Source: Clusia tigrina (lineage: Eukaryota > Arthropoda > Insecta > Diptera > Clusiidae). Taken from it: a stretch of 64,000 nucleotides of DNA. A program made the position numbers and the translations under genes. This document shows positions 22,193 through 34,107 of this stretch, in pieces. Within the stretch, counting starts at the first letter, position 1. Every line of letters starts with the position of its first letter. The stretch covers positions 48,078,925 through 48,142,924 of the forward strand of contig OV050031.1 of assembly GCA_920105625.2 (NCBI GenBank), given 5' to 3'. The notes under the pieces are model-generated. The model was not told where the DNA came from. It did no database searches and saw only the letters and a list, made by a program, of their open reading frames with translations.

Positions 22193-23360
22193 ATGCAGCC
22201 ACTACTACAAATTTGTCAAAAAAAACAATCAATATGTAGGAGTACACTAACTAAAACTCCAGCACCGATAAATTACTCAGCGGCAACTTTAGCAGAAAAC
22301 GCCCATCTTCTATCTTTAGAAAAAGAAACAAGCCATGGTGTAAGAATAGGTGGTGGTGGTCTAAGAAATCCGACAACAATAGGTGGTGGGAAAACTAATG
22401 TGATAAGAAATGTTGCAACAATACAGATTGGCATAGATCGGTATATACAGGTAAAGCGAAAGTTAAGTCCACAAAAAAAAGCAAACAAAAGACAGGCAAA
22501 AAATGCGAGATAAATTATTCAACCAGCGAAAATATCTGCCTCTGATAAACAAATAACTAGCTCCAGCAACAATGGTACCCCAAGATAGAACATGTTTGCT
22601 ATTCTTGATAAAGTCTTGGAAAATCATGATCCACCAGACACTTTAGTTAACAAAATTTCACAACTGATAGGAGAAAAAACTGTTCATGTAGTTCCTTTAA
22701 CAAAAGGCGAAACAAAACTATAAAACTACGAGTAGAAAAATGATAGAAAAGTGTGTGATGAACTTCACAAATTGGGAACTGGGCCTAGATCTCAGCGAAA
22801 TAAAGCAGTCTCTAAAAGCAGCAGGCTTCGAAAGTAAATCTGTATTCAATATCTTAAATCGAGAAAGAGTTCCGCAGGCACTCTACCATCTTGAACTAGA
22901 GCCTTCAACTATGAAGCTGAAGAAAGGTGAAAATCATTCGATTTACAACTTGTAATAACTTTTGCATCGAAAAATCACGGTGAAAGAACCTCGGAAAAGG
23001 AGTGGACCAATCCAATGCCAAAACTGTCAAGAGTTTGGGCACACAAAAGCTTATTGCGACTTGGCAAGTATGTGCGTTTTCTGTGATGATATCCACGAAT
23101 CATCCTGTTGCAATTCACCCAAACAAGACATTTTAAAAAAATGTAACAACTGTGGAGATTCACAAACAACGAACTATAGGGGCTGTCCAGTATACGTAGA
23201 AGTAAAAGAAAAAATGCGACCTCAGCCGAAACAAAAACAACAGCACTATAGTTATCAACCTGCGAAACCCACTGAGCCATGTCGAGCACAAGATAGTATT
23301 AGCTATGCACATATTGTTAAAACCGTGCCTCCGAGTGTAAAACCAAAACTGATAATTTAG
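22193..23360 (+). pseudogene. Jockey C ORF1 (zinc-knuckle gag-like protein)
   Basis: Pieces in three frames. 22193-22513 is a basic, polar N-terminal part. 22741-22955 contains GLDLSEIKQSLKAAGFESKSVFNIL and RVPQALYHLELEP, the RRM-like core. 22962-23360 holds knuckles CQNCQEFGHTKAYC and CNNCGDSQTTNYRGC with a damaged middle one (CVFCDDIHESSCC), then SISYAHIVK near the end. It matches jockey ORF1 architecture. A purine-rich (GGT)n-like patch lies near 22350. Confidence 0.72.
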
Positions 23361-23399
23361 AAAAAAGTTTATATTTTCAATGCAAGGAATGATGCGTAA

Positions 23400-24620
23400 C
23401 CAAACTCAAATCCTCCAAATGTTAATTTAAAAAAAATTAACTCTCTCAGAATCTGTCACTAGAATGCAAACGGCGTCAGCCAGCACAAACTTGAGTTGCG
23501 CACTTTTCTCATTGACAAAAACATTGATATTATGCTCATTTCGGAAACCCACCTAACTTCTAAAAATAATTTTAAAGTCAATGGATACCAATTCTCTGAC
23601 AGAAAACATCCAGACGATAAAGCATGTGGTGGCACTGGGATCTTTATTTAAGCCAGATTAAAATATCACCTAATCGAAGATCATTGCAAAAACTTCCTTC
23701 AAGCTACATCCATATATCTTGAAGAGATGGTGGGCAACATAACAATTTCCGCAAGTTTAAAGTAATTTCTCAACAGTTCAATGACTTATTCTATAGCCTT
23801 GGATATAAATTTCTTTGTTGTGGGAGGCTACAACTCCAAACACACGCACTGGAGTTCAAGACATATTACCCCGAAAGGTAGGCAACTCTTTGACGCAATG
23901 CGATTCGAAATCGGAATATAGATTTTATATCACCTATCTACTGGCCGTCTGATCGCAGTAAAATACCAGATTTAATAGACTTTGGCATTACTAAAAATAT
24001 TAGTCGAAACCTAGTTTCATCAGAAGCTTGTTATGAACTCTCTTCCGAACATTCGCCAGATATCTTCACCCATACCTCTTAGCTTCAAATAGAAGCCAAA
24101 CCAGACAATTTAACCAATCGATTAAGAAACTGGTTAAAATTTAGGAAATATGTCAGTTCGCACACCACCAAAACGTAGCCTTTAAAACCATACACGATGT
24201 CGACGGAACGCTACAGACGTTTACCCAAATTCTTACCACTGCAGCTAAACTTACCACACCAGTTGTTAAAATTGCTTCTAATCGATCTAACAGAACATCA
24301 AAAGATATTCAAAGAATGATAAAAGAAAAACGGAAACTAAGACGAGATCAGATCCCCTTGGTTAAAACAAAAATTGACAAGTGTCACAAAAGAGCTGCGA
24401 AATACTTGAAAGAGGGAAAATGAGCTGAGTCTACAACATAACCTAATAAGTCTTTCAGTGACCGCAGATACTAACTACTCGCTCTGGCAAGCTGTAAGCA
24501 AAATGAAGCGGCCCCAGTACTGGGAAACGCCTATAAGACTTTCCGATGGAAATTGTGCAAAAAGCTATTTTCAAATCATTTCCAACTTGTGTTCTCACCA
24601 AATTTAATGCAGACTGAAGT
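23400..24620 (+). pseudogene. Jockey C ORF2: endonuclease remnant and linker
   Basis: Recognisable blocks: NANGVSQHKLELRTFLIDKN and LISETHLTS (23465-23570), KHPDDKACGGTGIFI then a stop (23600-23650), VVGGYNSKHTHWSSRH (23818-23860), WPSDRSKIPDLIDFGITKNI (23945-24002), ELSSEHSP (24035-24060), and the linker block DTNYSLWQAVSKMKRP (24468-24512). The catalytic Asp/His pair is SEHSP. The RT domain is absent. Confidence 0.72.
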
Positions 24621-24628
24621 ACCCCTGC

Positions 24629-25550
24629 TAAGCTAATTCGGCTGTGCAAAATGACGCTAAGTACCACCACTGGCTCAGTTAAAATCGGTAATGACTTGTC
24701 CGATCCGTTTGTTACTGAGCGAGGATTCAGACAAGGTGACTCCTTATCGTGTGTTTTCTTCAATCTAATGTTGGAAAAAATAGTACGCTCCGCAGAACCA
24801 AATCGCACAGGCACTATCTTCCACAAGAGTGTCATGTTACTGGCGTACGCTGATGATATTGACGTCATTGGCCATAACAGCCGCGCCGTGAGTGCTGCAT
24901 TTTCCGGCTTGGAGAGAGAAGCGAGGCGAATGGGTTTAGCGGTAAACGAGGGCAAAACGATGTACTTGGTGTCAACACATAAAGAGTCTCAGCGTCTTGG
25001 TAACTACGTCACTGTTGGCGACTACAACTTTGAAGATGTGAAAGACTTCGTTTATCTGGGAACCAGCATCAACACCACGAACGTTGTCAGCAAAGAGATC
25101 AATCGAAGAATCACTCTTGCCAACAGGTGTTACTATGGGCTCAGTAGGCAATTGAGAAACAGAGCCCTCTCTCGACGAACAAAAATTACGCTCTACAAAG
25201 CCCTCAACCTTCCCGTCCTGCTGTATGGTGCCGAAACCTGGACGATGACAAACAACGATGAGCGAGCTTTGGGGGTGTTCGAGAGAAAAATTCTTCGAAG
25301 GATCTATGGTCCTATATGCGTCTGCGGAGAGTATCGAGTCAGATGGAACAACGAGTTGTATGAGCTGTACCCCGACGAAAAAAGTGTTTGAATCGATGCC
25401 GCCGGGTGGCGGACGCAGGAGGAGGAGACCACCACTACGTTGGAAGGACCAGATTCAAGAGGACCTGGCTGCACTTTGTGTTTCCAATTGACGCCAGCGT
25501 GCGCGAAGCAGGGACGACTGGCGAAGGCTAATAACTCGGCAATGATCAGA
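24629..25550 (+). pseudogene. RTE-like reverse transcriptase, C-terminal half
   Basis: Open from 24629 to 25391: GFRQGDSLSCVFFNLMLEKI, the catalytic LLAYADDIDVIG (about 24840-24870), RRMGLAVNEGKTMYLVS, VYLGTSINT, RRITLANRCYYGLSRQL, LPVLLYGAETWTM and ERKILRRIYGPICV. A frameshift near 25385 moves to RPPLRWKDQIQEDLAAL, with a TGA at 25489-25491, while the downstream RQRAREAG matches the usual end. The catalytic YADD is intact but the N-terminal half is gone, so the copy cannot act. Clade assignment is by overall look and tail. Confidence 0.8.
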
Positions 25551-25583
25551 AATGGTTGTACGCCAATTATGATGATGATGAAT
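24629..25583 (+). mobile_element. RTE-like LINE, 5'-truncated
   Basis: Begins with KLIRLCKMTL-type RT sequence directly after Jockey C and ends in a short (GAT)n tail (about 25568-25581), the kind of 3' end typical of RTE elements. Only the second half of RT and the C-terminal domain are present. Its right side joins gypsy D, whose RT breaks exactly at the tail. No target duplication was found, so deletion at the left junction is likely. Confidence 0.7.
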
Positions 25584-25589
25584 ATCTAA

Positions 25590-26149
25590 TCCGAACCTCT
25601 CAGCCTGTCGCAAAATTCGCTGTATGTTTTCTAAATATTGATCAGCCGTGTTTCCAAAAACAACAATATCATCTACGTAAATTTCCATGATACCTTCATT
25701 TATCAGCTGCTGAAAAATATGATTTACGTAGCGTACGAATACTGCCAGCGAATTACAAAAGCCAAACGGACCCTTATTAAATTCGAAGATGCCCTCTTTG
25801 GTTGCAAAAGCTGTATACTTTCGGCTTCGTTCTTCATCTTCAACATGGAAAAACTGTTTTTTAAGTCCATGACCGAAAAAAACCTGGCACTCTGCATCTT
25901 TTCAAGCATTTTATCTACTTCAGGTACTAGTAATCAGTCTTTCAGAACAAGAAAATTTAGTTGGCGGAAGTCTACACAAAGCCTGATGTAACTACCGTCT
26001 TTCTTTTTCGCTAATACAACTTTACTTGCGACATCAGAACACGACTCTCTTATGATTCCTTGCCGTAGCCATTCATCTACCTGTTTCCGTATAAACTCTC
26101 GTTCAGATGCCGAAACTCGACTAGGACTCTGTACAAATGGTATTTCCAT
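25590..26149 (-). pseudogene. Gypsy D reverse transcriptase, fragmented
   Basis: 26149-25934 reads RKQVDEWLRQGIIRESCSD...VVLAKKKDGSYIRLCVDFRQLN, the RT start. 25909-25724 has FSVMDLKNSF, then leaves the frame. 25688-25590 restores MEIYVDDIVVFGNTADQYLENI with the catalytic YVDD. At least three frame changes; truncated at the RTE junction. Confidence 0.78.
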
Positions 26150-26442
26150 TTGGAATAAAATTCAACTTTTTTGGTGAACCTATTGGATTATTCACCGGCT
26201 TATAATTTTTTATCAACTTCATAACCGCTGCACAGTATTTCGGCTCTACATCAACTTGTACGTCATTGCAAACTACATTTTAAATATTGAAATCGGCTTT
26301 ATAATCATCAGCGTCGTTAACTGTCTGCAAAAATTTGTACTTGCCAGCATTCATGGCATAAACTTTCGTAAAAAATCATAGCCGACTTTTACATCATCGC
26401 TAAGTCTAGCATCTGTAACGACCAGAAATGTGTGGTTTGTAT

Positions 26443-27450
26443 TTAACCCATCAAATTCAACTTGTAGTACAATTTCGCCCCGTACCGAAGTAGCGACATT
26501 CCGAATCCAAAAAGATTTGGGAAGCACTTACGTAACTTTTGGCCACTAAAAATTTCTGAATATTTTCTCTTGCGCATCAACGAAACATCCGCGCCAGAAT
26601 CTACCAGGCAAGATACTGTAACGTAATTAATTTTCATTTTTTTGTTACGATTCTCATTTACCACCTTATAGACAGTAGGCCTTGTGGTTGTACACTACTT
26701 AGTCATGTGCCCTACACCATTGCATTTGAAACATTTTGTTTCTTCTTTGCACTACCTCTTATAGTAGTGTGGCTGTTTACGTTCCACCCTAATGTCTTTT
26801 TCATAGTGTTCTCGCATCTGTGTTTGAACATTCTGTCGGCTTTTGTTTGTCGAACCTTCTTTTGTCAAAGTTTCTACTAATTCGTACCTCTTTCTTAGTT
26901 CCTTAAATGTTGGTACGCTATACAACGGAAATTTTAAATCATCACGCACATGCCATCACCTATATAGCTTATGACAGCTTCATCTTCTATATCTCCAAGC
27001 GCAGCTATTTTGCGCATTTGAAGCACATAATCGAGAAATTTCTCCGTCGTACGTTTTCTGCGACTGCGCAGCTGCTTATGTACTTCAGCGCTGCTCAACT
27101 TCTGCTCGAACTCTTCTCGTAACACTGCACACAACGATTCGTAGACATAAACAGTGGTGGTTTCCAAAAGAAACTTTGCGGTACATATCATTTTATTACG
27201 AGCGTTAACATACTTTTGCCTTTGATTCAACTCGTATGCTTCCGCGTTCTCTTGAAAAGTGCATAGCCATGATTCACTGGAATCGAAACACCATCAAAAT
27301 CAGGCACAACTTTGGAAAAGGTTTCCGTAGTCACACTGTTTTTATTTTTGTTTGCCTTGTGCTAATTTTCCGGCCAGCACTTTGATTAAATCCGTCAACT
27401 CGCTAGTGCGTACGTATGTGTCTTGTTCGTGGGATTCGAAGCTTTCTTTC
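26443..27450 (-). pseudogene. Gypsy D gag and protease, fragmented
   Basis: The gag capsid-like segment (27230-26934), the linker 26949-26752 (FKELRKRYELVETL), one zinc knuckle and an aspartic protease with VSCLVDSGADVSLMRKR (about 26600-26640) lie in different frames. Same gene order as gypsy-1 at 904-2388, including the LEVHK/AEVHKQLR block shared by both gag proteins. Confidence 0.7.
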
Positions 27451-27470
27451 CGTTTTGCACGATGTGAAAA

Positions 27471-27704
27471 AATTAAAAAGTACTAGTACCAAAATAAATG
27501 TACTTCCTATTCACAATATAAAAAGGTTCTCTAAATGGTACGAAAGTACGTACTTGTGCAACACTGATGAAGAGAAGAAAGTTGCTCTTCTGGAAAACAT
27601 TTTTAAAAAAATCAATAGTCCGACTGTTTATATTTTTATTTTTTGTTTTTTTAGTTTTAAGCTATTTATTTATTTCTTTTATTTATTTATCTCTACAAAT
27701 TGAT
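27471..27704. other. Unassigned sequence with a short open frame
   Basis: A plus-strand frame (within 27416-27703) includes NIKRFSKWYESTYLCNTDEEKKVALLENIF and then turns into T-rich low-complexity sequence. No family recognised. The T-rich end may be the 3' tail of LINE Y, (AAAT)n on the minus strand. Confidence 0.3.
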
Positions 27705-28090
27705 GTTAGGACATATAGGTAATAACATTTTTAAGCTGTCCTAACGACATGAACTATATATATATATATTTTCAATAATTAACTTAACTGGAACAATTCA
27801 TTCCAAAGTAATATGAAGTATGAATTATAAAAAAATTGATTTATTCAAATAAAATTATAAAGTTATAAAATTTGAAAATTATAGAACTGGATGATTTATC
27901 CAATCAAAATTATAATTAAAATATACAACAAAACTGTAAGAAAAATACATATCACAATTTATGAACAAAGCAATACGAGTGTCCAGAAATTCATTGCGCC
28001 CGAAAGTAGCCCACAAGTTCATTCCTAAACTGTACAATGTTGCCAATACTTCGCAGCCGTACAGGAAGTGAGTTCCAGAGCCTTACAGCA

Positions 28091-28782
28091 TCATGAAAAA
28101 CTGACGATCAGACATAAGAGACGAGTGTTTGCATGGGACAAGTTGGTTACAAGAACGTTACAGGAACGTGTGAACCTGAGGCATCTAAACAAATAAGGAG
28201 GTTCCCGGGTGTAAATAATCTTGTGAAGAAAGATGATAGTCTTAGACTCCAAGAGTTGCTCAAATGTGACCCCACAAACTAACCTTAATAAAGTGGATAC
28301 ATAATCTGTTCTACTCACGCCATAAATATACCTTCTCATATTATTAAATAGGACATTAAGCTTTCGTTTGCATCACAACTCGCAAAAATTTCACAACCAT
28401 ACAGCAATGTTGGGAGAAGGTAGGCCTTAGCCTTACAATAAACTTTGCCAACCGTGGCAGCAACGTGTTTACTCCATGTTACAGTACCAAATATAACTCC
28501 CAGGTTTTTAGCCGTGTTTACACATTCAATCACATACCCATTCATTATAATACTGGGTAGTATTGTGGTATCAAAGTGTTTCTTGTAAGTCACTAAACAT
28601 TTTGACTTAACTGGATTAAGGCAAAGCCCATTTTGCTTTGCCCAGTTATAAACCGTATATAAGTCGTTATTAATTTGAGTGACATAATTAATAATTTCGT
28701 CCCTTTTGCAGCTTATGTAAAGTTGGACGGCACCAGCATAGAAATGAATATCACAATCTTGCAATGCAGTCGGTAGATCATT

Positions 28783-28831
<49 letters not shown>

Positions 28832-28945
28832 AAAAAGAAGAGGCCCCAATATGGACCCCTGAGGTACACCTCGTGCTACCGACAAGAAATCCGAAGCTTC
28901 GTCGTCACACTGACTCGGTTGGTAAACAGCTTGGATTCTATCTGT
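28091..28945 (-). pseudogene. LINE Y ORF2: RT core and C-terminal part
   Basis: From 28945: AVYQPSQCDDEASDFLSVARGV, PQGSILGPLLF, then a TA-microsatellite-derived IYIY run in place of a short YIND segment, NDLPTALQDCDIHFYAGAVQLYISC (catalytic YADD replaced), NGLCLNPVKSKCLVTYKKHF, NLGVIFGTVTWSKHVAATVGKVY and YLLPTLLYGCEIF to about 28336. A frame break leads to 28339-28091 with FLHKIIYTREPPYLFRCLRF. It aligns with LINE X at 5904-6491 and 15764-16070. Confidence 0.8.
28786..28829. repeat. (TA)22 microsatellite inside LINE Y RT
   Basis: A 44-base pure TA run located exactly where related copies encode YIND (ATATATATTAATGAT-like). It adds an in-frame Ile-Tyr run to the pseudogene. Confidence 0.9.
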
Positions 28946-29484
28946 TGTGAGGACTAAAATCTTCGTTTGAAATTTTGGCCCACACTACAGGTGGCAAAGT
29001 CGCTATGCAGTTATATCCACACACACATCACGGATAATAGACCCGAACAGTTTCATCAAGGAAACGCCAACAATACAATCCGAAGCAACTGCATTAGAAA
29101 TTTAACGAAAAACTACGTACGTAGTAACCAATTAGCGCAGCAGTGGCGGGAGCCCAGATCACCAGCAGCATATTATACCAGTTGGAATAATAACAATTAC
29201 AACAAAAGCAACCACACGCACAGTCAACGATCTTGCCAACCAGCGCCACGCTTGCGAACAGAGAAAACACAGCGACGAATAATACAACAAATACATGCAC
29301 GAACTCAAGCGGTGGAATTTGCCAAGTACGCTCGCTTGGTATTTTTACACTAACAACACGCAGAAACGAGAGCAAAGCACAAGAGGGACAACGACAATAC
29401 GACCACCATGCCAACGGCCAACAAGTACAAAGCAGAAAGAGGAATGAGAACGAATATGCTAGCTTCAAGTTAAATTGAATATAA

Positions 29485-29987
29485 TGTTGGTGTTGTGTTC
29501 TTGTTGTCCTCGGGACGTCCTTCTGCTGTGCGCGTGTGGCTGAAAACCCAAAATACTCTTTGGAAAAATCACTACATTACACTTTTAGTTTTTAAATCAC
29601 AAGCCTTTATTCTTAGAATACTAACTCTTATATACTATTTACAATTCACAATTACAATACAAAAACTGACCTTTCTGGTGTTCCAGTTTCGCACCTGTTA
29701 ATTGGTGTCAGTTGGTCGAGCCAACTGACCTACGCCATTCTGAAATGTTGATGGTGCATTCTAACTTTCAATGCCCTTCAGTGGCTCGACTGCAAAACTG
29801 TAGCACCCTAAAAGTTTACATAATAAATATTACATAGGTAATATTAATTCTAAATACTCGCACCCTAAAAATATGTGCTTTCTTAAGTAACTTTAACACA
29901 TGCTAATCACACAGAGTGTTAGGGCATCTGTTAGGAGTCGATGATGTGAGACACTACGCGCAGGTAGCTTGATTCTAACTCACAACA
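29485..29987 (-). repeat. Gypsy E 3' LTR (503 bp)
   Basis: TGTTGGTGTTGTG at the left and ACTCACAACA at the right, with TG/CA ends. Matches 48594-49096 over its full length. The polypurine tract abuts its right (inner) end. Confidence 0.92.
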
Positions 29988-30003
29988 TCCCTCCCCTCTT
30001 TCT
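29988..30003 (-). promoter_or_regulatory. Gypsy E polypurine tract
   Basis: Minus-strand AGAAAGAGGGGAGGGA directly before the 3' LTR; primes plus-strand synthesis in LTR elements. Confidence 0.8.
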
Positions 30004-31689
30004 AAAAGAAGTTAGTGCAACTTACTTCTAATGAATCTTTACAATATTTTTCTCTTTTCTGCACTTTAAACAATCTATGCATTTTCTTAATCCTATAGTA
30101 CATATGTATAGTTTTTTCTTTTTTCAAATTCGCCTTATTTGGGTTCAATTGTTGTATTCTTTTCTTTTTACTTTTGTGTTCTTTTTTTTGGCCTCTTTTG
30201 TTTTATTTTGTTCTTTTATTTCTATCTTTTTTTTTAGTTATATTCCCCTTTTTATATTTGGTCTTTCATCGACTCTTTTCTCACTGGCGTATATACAAAC
30301 AAAATTACAAACTAATTACATATTTAGCTACGCTTCTTATAAATGATCTTTGTTTTTTTTTTTATTATAACACTTATTTCATTATAAAGTTAGATTTTAA
30401 ACAATTAATTTTTAACTCTAATTTTTTCTAAACTACCTTTAATTTTAATCTGAACTTTTACTCAGATTATAATTTTTTAATCTGTAACTTTTCTTAAACA
30501 TACGCTATTCCTGAATATATAAACAGATAACAATATTTCTACAACATGCTTTTTTTATAATTGAATGCTATATCATTCAATTTGCGTCCACTCGTCTTTT
30601 CCCCTTACATTATCGGATTCGCTACCGTATCCTAGAGGAAAAGAGGACTGGACATGTGTTTTCATAGCCATATAGGGCATTAGTTTCGCTTTGATTAATT
30701 TTTCGTGCTCTTTTTCAACACGTGAGTTATCACTCATTTCAGATTATATAAAATAATCCCATTTGTGTCAAAACTTCGTCCATTGCATGACTATATCTTT
30801 CATTGCATACAATTACTTTTTATTTAAATTTACTTCTAGCCTGATATGTATATATCCATTAACGACTGTATTTTCCATCCTGTAATTAGCTCGTATATGA
30901 ATACATACATACATTCAAGGCGCTTTAAATTACCTAGAATTAATTGCTTACTTTCCCAATCAACCTATACATTTTTTTTATATCCCAACATATACATTTA
31001 TTCAAATTTCCATATGCTAATTTGCTAATCAATAAACAGTTAAAACCTATGTATATCTACATATAGCCTGCTGCAGTATCTGCAAATTCCCAATTCCTAA
31101 TCATATGTCCCTACATACTAACTTATATGGCCATACCCATTCCTATAACTAGAATACTTACTTCTTTAAATATTCCCTCGTACATTCATTCTGTTCATTA
31201 TACAGTTACATACATATATTTACTTCACCAACGGTGCCGGCGCTACTGCTTTCATTTCATTAACCGCCGTATGTATGTATGTACATATTTGAAGTTAAGT
31301 TTTATATTACTTACCCACGACTGTCTTACTATTTTATTTTATTTTTTAAATACGTGCTTGCGCCATTTTTTTTTTTTTTAGTTTTTTAAATACGTGCAAT
31401 GAACCCGTTTATTATTATTTAATATGTAAAAAAAAAATTTTTTTTTTTCTACTGTCTTCATTCGGCAATAGTGCTTAATAAGCAGATTTTTATAACGACA
31501 ATTTTACTTGCCCGAGTTTAAGTGGCACACTTTTACTGGCATTGACTCTGAAAATCGGTGCTGCGTGTGTTATTTGATACACACACGTACATGTTTACAT
31601 TGTTACTCTTGTGTTAACATTTGTAAAACACTATTAACACAGGTCTTTTGTCGCGTGGTCTAATGTGGAATAATTTCAACAAATTATTA
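30004..31689 (-). other. Gypsy E 3' non-coding region, no env recognised
   Basis: About 1.7 kb between the integrase end and the polypurine tract. Strongly AT-rich with poly-T runs (plus strand), no minus-strand frame longer than a few dozen codons, and no transmembrane or envelope motif seen. It could be a decayed env or long 3' UTR; the sequence does not decide. Confidence 0.5.
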
Positions 31690-32600
31690 TGTAGCTTTTT
31701 ATTTTTGCCCTTAATCGTTACAACCGTTGTAACTGGGCTACGGATTTCTGCTACTACATACGGACCTATCCACACAGGTGAGAATTTGTTTTCTCCTAGA
31801 CTGATTCTTCATGAGTACTTGATCACCCACGTTAAAAACGACTAGGTTTAGTACCTTGTTATAGGCTTCCCTTGCTACTCGCTTAGCGCTATCCTGGTTT
31901 TCTCTAACCAATTCGTGCGCTCGCTGTAACTGATACTTTTGCACTTTATTCGGGTCATCAGCATTGTATACAGACGCACATTTGCGCTTCAAATTTGCTG
32001 GCATGTTAAAATCAAACCCGTAGAGTGTTCTAAACGGAGTTTGCTTCGTTGATACATGCACAGTATTGTTGTGTACATGCATTGCAGTGGTCAACCATTG
32101 ATTCCAATTCGAGCCGTCTTCCTTGGAAAAACTGCGCAAGTACTCGGCCAAAGGTCGATGACTACGTTCCAATGAGCCATTCACCTGTGGATGATATGGT
32201 GTTATGTGCAACTTCTTGATTCCCAGCATTTACACGTTTCTGAGAATAGTTTCGATACGAAATTTGAACCATTGTCGGTTATCAAAACCTTAGGTATGTT
32301 GTATCGTGCTATAATTTCATCAAATAATGCTTTGGCCACCGTACTTGCTTCATCATCGGGTATAGCCACGCACGCCATATACTTTGAGAAATCGTCTTGG
32401 AACGTCAAGATGTATTTATTGCCCGAAACAGTCTCAGGTAAAATACCTACAATATCCATATGAACTTTATCAAATGGTTGTTTTGGTGTATCAGTTAACA
32501 CCATTGGCATCTTTGTTAGCCTTGAACTTTTGTTGGCCTGACATTTTGGACAACTCTTTATATATTTTTTTATATCTCGGAGCATACCTTTCCATTCGTA
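31690..32600 (-). pseudogene. Gypsy E integrase
   Basis: HHCC zinc part: HDSPLGGHQGFWKTHDRIRR and CPKCQANKSS (32690-32530). Catalytic core: HMDIVGILPETVSGNKYIL, DDFSKYMACVAIP, LITDNGSNFVSKLF (DDE motif, first two acids visible), then a frameshift near 32205 to KKLHITPYHPQVNGSLERSHRPLAEYL, which holds the Glu. The C-terminal part has TPFRTLYGFDFNMP and VFNVGDQVLMKN; a second frameshift near 31800 shifts the tail. Inserts element cDNA into chromosomes; broken here. Confidence 0.85.
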
Positions 32601-34107
32601 TACTCGCCTAATTCTGTCATGGGTTTTCCAGAATCCCTGGTGTCCACCTAGAGGTGAATCATGGAAACCCTTTAACACAGCCTGGATATCTTTTTTATCC
32701 TCCAGCCATTCCACACTACTGGCTCTTTGTTCATTAGCAGCATCACCTGCATTGCTAACATTTCTTGTTGCATCAATTTTATCCACTTGAATTCTCTCGG
32801 CCTTCTCCCTATCTGACCGTGCCTTGGCCCTCGTTTGCACTACTGATACCTTCTGTGCCTGCGGTACTCTGCTGAGTGCATCCGCATTCAGATTCTTTTT
32901 CCCAGGTTTGTATATGATTTCATACTCAGACAATTTGTGTCTGAACCTAGCTAGCCTAGACGTTTGGTCTTTCAAATTGGCTATGCATCTCAACGGCTGG
33001 TGATCAGTATATATTTTAAATGGGCGTCCTAGCAGATATGCCATAAAATTCTTCGTAGCCCATACTATGGCTAGAAATTCCTATTCTATTGTGGAGTATC
33101 TCTTCTCCGTCTCGCTAAGCGCTCTGCTTGCGAATGCTATTGGACGGTCATTACCGACTTCCCCTTGTGACAATACTGCCCCTAATGCTTCATTGCTAGC
33201 ATCAGTGGTCAACAAAAAAGTTTGCTCAAAGTCGGGGTACGCCAAAATTGGTGGCGAGCTAATTATTTCGTTTAGCCTCTCGAATGCTTGCTGACATCCC
33301 TCTGTCCATTCGAACTTTGCTTATTTTCGTAGCAACTTATTAATTGGCAACGCAATTCCGGCTAGTTCTTCCACGAACTTTCTATAATAGTTCACTAGTC
33401 CTAGGAATGCTTGCACTTCCTTTCTGTTTCTCGGAATCGCTAGATTTTTAACGCATTCCACCTTCTGCGGGTCAGGCAGTGCTCCTGCCTCTGAGCAACG
33501 ATGGCCTAAATAAACAACCTCTCTTCGCAACAATTGACACTTCTCCGTGTTCAATTTCAAATTGTGTTCTCGTAATTTCTGGAGCACCTTGCACAAGCGT
33601 TGCGAATGCTGCTGCAGGTTCTTCCAATAAATTACAATATCATCGAGATACACAAAACAATCTAACCCTTGTAAGCCTGTTAGCACATGGTTCATTAGCC
33701 GTTGGATCTTGGGTATCCACCAGAACTTGGTGGTAGCCACTCGCTAAATCAAGTGTAGAAAAATATCTACTATGCCCCAATTGATCCAGAATTTCTTCTA
33801 TCCTTGGAATTGGGAACACTTGCTTGATAATGGCGTCGTTCAATTTCCTAAAATCGACGACCATTCTCCACTTCTTCTGACCCTGAGTACCTCCCTTCTT
33901 TGGTACCAAAATTATTGGTGAGTTCCAAGGCGAGATACTCGGTGAAATTATGTTATCTTTTAACATTCCTTCCACTTGCCTATTTACCTCATCTTTGTGA
34001 GCTTGCGGCAATCTGTACTGTTTCTGGTTAATTGGTGCTTGATCCACTCTAGTGGGTATTTCATGCTCTACCTCTGGTGTATATGTCAACTGGTCTCCTT
34101 CCAGCAA
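32601..34107 (-). pseudogene. Gypsy E reverse transcriptase and RNase H
   Basis: RT from 34107: QYRLPQAHKDEVNRQVEGML, SPWNSPIILVPKKG, WRMVVDFRKLNDAIIKQVFP and FSTLDLASGYHQ, then a deletion near 33725 that removes about 30 codons and changes frame. LDCFVYLDDIVIYWKN (catalytic YLDD, about 33640) and VNYYRKFVEELAG follow. In-frame stops lie at 33321-33323 and 33081-33083. RNase H blocks: LTTDASNEALGAVLSQG, FASRALSETEKRYSTIE, KIYTDHQPLRCI and YKPGKKNLNADALSR (to about 32870). A protein of the usual order but three clear lesions. Confidence 0.87.

Larger units (their letters stand above)
21980..24628 (+). mobile_element. Jockey C: decayed jockey-clade LINE, cut by RTE-like LINE
   Basis: ORF1 remnants at about 21980-23360 and ORF2 remnants at 23400-24620, all on the plus strand. 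The RT half and 3' end are missing, replaced from about 24629 by an RTE-like element. Stops and frameshifts occur every 100-300 bases, so this is older than Jockey A and B. It is a different subfamily: its motifs align to A and B but with many substitutions. Confidence 0.72.
25584..27470 (-). mobile_element. Gypsy D: decayed Ty3/Gypsy element, gag to RT
   Basis: Related to gypsy-1 by gag and protease patterns. Reading leftward: gag start near 27450 (SELTDLIKVLAGKLAQGKQ), capsid part 27230-26934 (EEFEQKLSSAEVHKQLRSRRKRTTEKFLDYV), a knuckle remnant CFKCNGVGHMTK near 26700-26750, protease 26664-26443, RT 26149 to about 25590. The RT stops after ILRQAERFGLDI, where the RTE-like tail begins. LTRs, RNase H and integrase are not present. 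Many frameshifts. Confidence 0.72.

Noticed and set aside
28967..29478. Overlapping frames on both strands suggesting a gag gene
   Set aside because: Asn/Thr/Arg-rich simple sequence at the start of the solo LTR, no capsid or knuckle motif.
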